Shown piece after piece: positions 61,596 to 64,000 of a DNA stretch of 64,000 nucleotides (position 1 is the stretch's first letter; each line of letters starts with the position of its first letter). A program made the position numbers and the translations under genes. The notes below the pieces were generated by a model. It was not told the DNA's origin, did not search any database, and was given only the letters and a program-made list of their open reading frames with translations. The DNA comes from Candidatus Gastranaerophilales bacterium (GTDB lineage: Bacteria; Cyanobacteriota; Vampirovibrionia; Gastranaerophilales; Gastranaerophilaceae): positions 1-64,000 of the forward strand of contig CAAFVD010000077.1 in NCBI GenBank assembly GCA_900766355.1, written 5' to 3'.

Positions 61596-63236
61596 ATGAA
61601 TTCAAGTTATTTTCAACTTCTATTTAATGATATGAAGAAATTGTGGAAGGGACTTAATGTTCCTCAGCGTTTTGGACTTATTGTCCTATTATTAGCAACT
61701 ATTATCCTTTCAACAATATTTATTGTTAAATCTTTTGAACCTGACTTAACAGTTTTATATTCAGACTTAGCAGAATCAGATGTTGCAACAATTACAGAAA
61801 ATCTTAAAAAGAATGGTTATTCATACAAAATATCTGATGATAAAAAAACTATATTAGTTCCTGCTAGTCAAAAAGACGAAATGCGTTTATACGTTGCAGA
61901 AAACGATTTAATTCAAAATTCTAACCCTGGATTTGAATTATTAGATAATATGCAACTTGGTTCTACAGATTTTAAAAACAATTTAACAAAACAAAGAATA
62001 TTTCAAGGAGAATTAACTCGTTCTATTGAAAAAATGGAAGGAGTTAAAAGCGTAAGAGTTCAGCTTGCACAACCTGAGCGTTCTATATTTGAAGATAAAG
62101 ATGAAATACCATCTGCATCTGTAATGTTGATTCTTGATTCAGGGTACAAATTAAAAGCATCTCAAGTAAAAGCTATAAAAAACTTGGTTGCGTATTCTGT
62201 TCCAAGATTAACTCCTGAAAAAGTGTTTATTACAGACCAATTCGGTAACAGTTTATCAGATGAAACTTCAAAAAACTCTAACGATATGGAATCTTTTAAA
62301 GCAGGTGTAGAAAAGGATACAGCAAAAAAAATCACATCTGTTTTGGAAGAAATTGTCGGTCGTGGAAATGTATCAGTTCAAGTTAATGCTGATATAGATT
62401 TCAACTCTGCAAAAGCAACAATCGAAAGATATATACCTCTAGACGAAAAAGGTGAAGGGGTTTTAACAAGTACGCAAAGTGAGATTGAAAATTATGAAAA
62501 TCCTAACAACAATCAAGCTCAACAACAACCACAAAACCCTAATGCTGGTGTTCCAAATAAAAACTTGAACTACGCAAAAGAAAAGAATTCAACAAGTTAT
62601 AGCGTTTCAAAAGAAGTTAAACATATAGTATATGCTCCGGGAACTGTCAAGAGATTAACTATTGCAGTTGCAGTAAATAAAATTTTAACAAAAGCAGAAA
62701 AAGATGAGCTACAAAATCTTGTATTATCTGCAGCTGGTGTAGATTATGACAGAGGTGATGTAATTACAGTATCAGGTTTACAATTTGAAGCAATATCTGA
62801 TGACAAGAAAAAACAAGAAGCTTTAGCAAAGAAAAATGCAAAAGATGCAATGTTTGAATATTTTGCAGTAAAACTTGGACCATCAATCGTAGTTTTAGTT
62901 CTTGGATTATTTGCTATTACGCTATTAAAAAATCTTATATCAAGAATCCCTCATTATGAGGTTCAACAAAACATCTTAGAGGACTCTGAAGAAGATGATG
63001 ATTTAGCAATAGGAGCTCCTGACGATATCGATGATACACCGTTGAAACTTGATAAACTAAGTGGACTATTAGATTCAGGATATCCATCATTAAATTTTGA
63101 AACTGATGATACACAAGCTACATTACAAGATATTGAGATATCAAAACAAGAACAAAGTATTAATACCTTAAATGAAGCGATTTTAGCTGACCCTGAAGCC
63201 GCAGCAAAAGTATTAATGTCATACATTAAGGAATAA
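61596..63236 (+). CDS. fliF: Flagellar MS-ring protein FliF
   Basis: 546 residues. N-terminal membrane helix (GLIVLLLATIILSTIFIV, about residues 27-45), ring-building motifs with LYSDLAESDVATI and NPGFELLD, RSIEKMEGVKSVRVQLAQPERS, and a second membrane helix near residues 428-446 (IVVLVLGLFAITLLKNL), then a cytoplasmic tail that binds FliG. Base of the rotor and export gate. First gene of the operon visible here. Confidence 0.96.
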   Translation: MNSSYFQLLFNDMKKLWKGLNVPQRFGLIVLLLATIILSTIFIVKSFEPDLTVLYSDLAESDVATITENLKKNGYSYKISDDKKTILVPASQKDEMRLYVAENDLIQNSNPGFELLDNMQLGSTDFKNNLTKQRIFQGELTRSIEKMEGVKSVRVQLAQPERSIFEDKDEIPSASVMLILDSGYKLKASQVKAIKNLVAYSVPRLTPEKVFITDQFGNSLSDETSKNSNDMESFKAGVEKDTAKKITSVLEEIVGRGNVSVQVNADIDFNSAKATIERYIPLDEKGEGVLTSTQSEIENYENPNNNQAQQQPQNPNAGVPNKNLNYAKEKNSTSYSVSKEVKHIVYAPGTVKRLTIAVAVNKILTKAEKDELQNLVLSAAGVDYDRGDVITVSGLQFEAISDDKKKQEALAKKNAKDAMFEYFAVKLGPSIVVLVLGLFAITLLKNLISRIPHYEVQQNILEDSEEDDDLAIGAPDDIDDTPLKLDKLSGLLDSGYPSLNFETDDTQATLQDIEISKQEQSINTLNEAILADPEAAAKVLMSYIKE

Positions 63237-63255
63237 AAAAAGGAAGTACATAACA

Positions 63256-64000
63256 ATGGCACAAGATAATTCTGTACCAGCACAACAAAATGAACGTAAC
63301 ACTAAAGGGGTACAACAACCTAAGCCTAAAGACGCAGGTTCTAAACAGTTACTACGTCCTTCTCAGAAAGTTGCGGCTTTATTAATTTTATTAGGTGCAG
63401 AAACAGCAACCGAAGTATTAAAACATATTACTGATCCTAACATATTGGAACAAATAACTTTAGATATTGCCAATTTAAACAAAGTTCCAGATGATGAGTT
63501 AACTGTTTTACTAGAAGAATTTAGAACAGTATTCAAGGCTAGTAATCTAATCGCAACAGGTGGTACAGAATATGCTAGAAAACTGTTGGCAAACGCTTAT
63601 GGGGCAGATGAAGCAACAGAAATGATGGATAAATTGGGTTCAATGATTAATACGAATCCATTTTACTTTTTAAACGATGTTGACCCAGGACAATTTGCAA
63701 CAACATTTTCAGGAGAAAATCCTCAACTTTTAGCTCTTATTATGGCTTACTTAAAACCTGCACTATCTGCTCAAATATTAGCAGCACTTCCTAACAAGGT
63801 GCAGAAACAAGTTTCTATGAAAATTGCAGAAATGAATACAACAAACCCTGAAATTTTATCAGAGATTGAAGATGTTGTAGAGAAAAAATTCTCAACATTT
63901 GTTGTACACGATTTTTCAAAAGCTGGTGGTGTGGAATACTTAGCTAGTATTATGAACCATTGTGATAGATTCACAGAAAAGAATATTATGGAATTCTTAG
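63256..64000 (+). CDS. fliG: Flagellar motor switch protein FliG, cut by window end
   Basis: The frame is open to base 64000 (248 codons visible). After a 39-residue polar, Gln/Pro/Lys-rich extension (MAQDNSVPAQQNERN...) comes SQKVAALLILLGAETATEVLKH, the FliG N-domain, then ATGGTEYARKLLANAYG and the middle domain with MAYLKPALSAQILAALP. It joins FliF to the rotor and converts ion flow into torque. It is 19 nt behind fliF, with SD AAAAGGAAG. Confidence 0.95.
   Translation, partial: MAQDNSVPAQQNERNTKGVQQPKPKDAGSKQLLRPSQKVAALLILLGAETATEVLKHITDPNILEQITLDIANLNKVPDDELTVLLEEFRTVFKASNLIATGGTEYARKLLANAYGADEATEMMDKLGSMINTNPFYFLNDVDPGQFATTFSGENPQLLALIMAYLKPALSAQILAALPNKVQKQVSMKIAEMNTTNPEILSEIEDVVEKKFSTFVVHDFSKAGGVEYLASIMNHCDRFTEKNIMEFL

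Overview
The window is AT-rich (roughly 30% GC by eye), densely packed bacterial chromosome with no phage, insertion sequence or CRISPR array. I read it as a non-photosynthetic relative of the cyanobacteria (Vampirovibrionia/Melainabacteria, probably a gut Gastranaerophilales-type organism). Support comes from an AAA+R3H protein of the Ycf45 type (40967-42592), an omega subunit that aligns better with the cyanobacterial form than the proteobacterial one, diderm features (signal peptides, a probable outer-membrane barrel), strictly anaerobic metabolism (pyruvate:ferredoxin oxidoreductase, rubrerythrin, oxygen-labile Fe-S serine dehydratase) and flagellar genes. The lineage call is inference; no rRNA is present.

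Layout. 1-2.3 kb: the 3' part of a GLUG-repeat surface protein and an orphan basic protein. 2.3-2.6 kb: a minus-strand tRNA cluster Thr(TGT)-Thr(GGT)-Tyr(GTA) with its terminator. 2.6-10.2 kb: a minus-strand run of ligA, speB, punA, rpoZ, then a tightly overlapped group (receiver protein, sdaAB, sdaAA, CgeB-like glycosyltransferase). 10.2-12.2 kb: two very small ORFs, a HEAT-like protein and a crcB pair. 12.3-15.3 kb: the NifU-like/GGGtGRT pair and prs. 15.4-20.3 kb: smc-scpA-scpB, a complete condensin operon. 20.4-26.7 kb: large lineage-type hypothetical proteins, a lytic transglycosylase, metG, and a small YjfB-like protein. 27-34.2 kb: a six-gene membrane complex in hyf order (B-C-E-F-G-H/I). 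34.5-40.7 kb: a formate/nitrite-type channel, outer-membrane protein, DMT transporter, comF, HtrA-like protease, ispD. 41-49.4 kb: the Ycf45-like ATPase, ribE-ribBA, an acetyltransferase, a probable cysteine peptidoglycan hydrolase, coaE/rluB/thioesterase. 49.5-57.6 kb: tRNA-Leu(CAA) in a rearranged repeat, rubrerythrin, an FtsH-like AAA ATPase without a protease, groES-groEL, YkgJ, a JAMM-like protein. 57.8-64 kb: nifJ, then the start of a flagellar operon (fliF, fliG cut by the window end).

How the genes fit together. Pyruvate from serine (SdaAA/AB) can be oxidised by NifJ, giving reduced ferredoxin. The membrane complex at 27-34 kb carries ferredoxin-like and NuoB-like Fe-S clusters and antiporter subunits, and could couple such electrons to ion pumping. 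Its large subunit lacks the four-cysteine NiFe site, so it resembles an energy-converting hydrogenase-related (Ehr) complex more than a hydrogenase. The FNT channel next to it could export formate or another small acid anion.

The most interesting unexplained signal is a promoter-like element, [GA]GCAAT-N17-CTTTATAT/A, with exactly the same 17-nt spacer in front of four scattered genes. Two of these encode peptidoglycan-cleaving enzymes and the other two are lineage-type hypothetical proteins. This suggests a dedicated regulon, possibly under an alternative sigma factor. Other points worth a second look are several probably leaderless mRNAs (ribE, DMT transporter, ispD), the tRNA-Leu duplication with inverted fragments, and the set of orphan proteins sharing a short N-terminal [IV]AF[TR]G motif.
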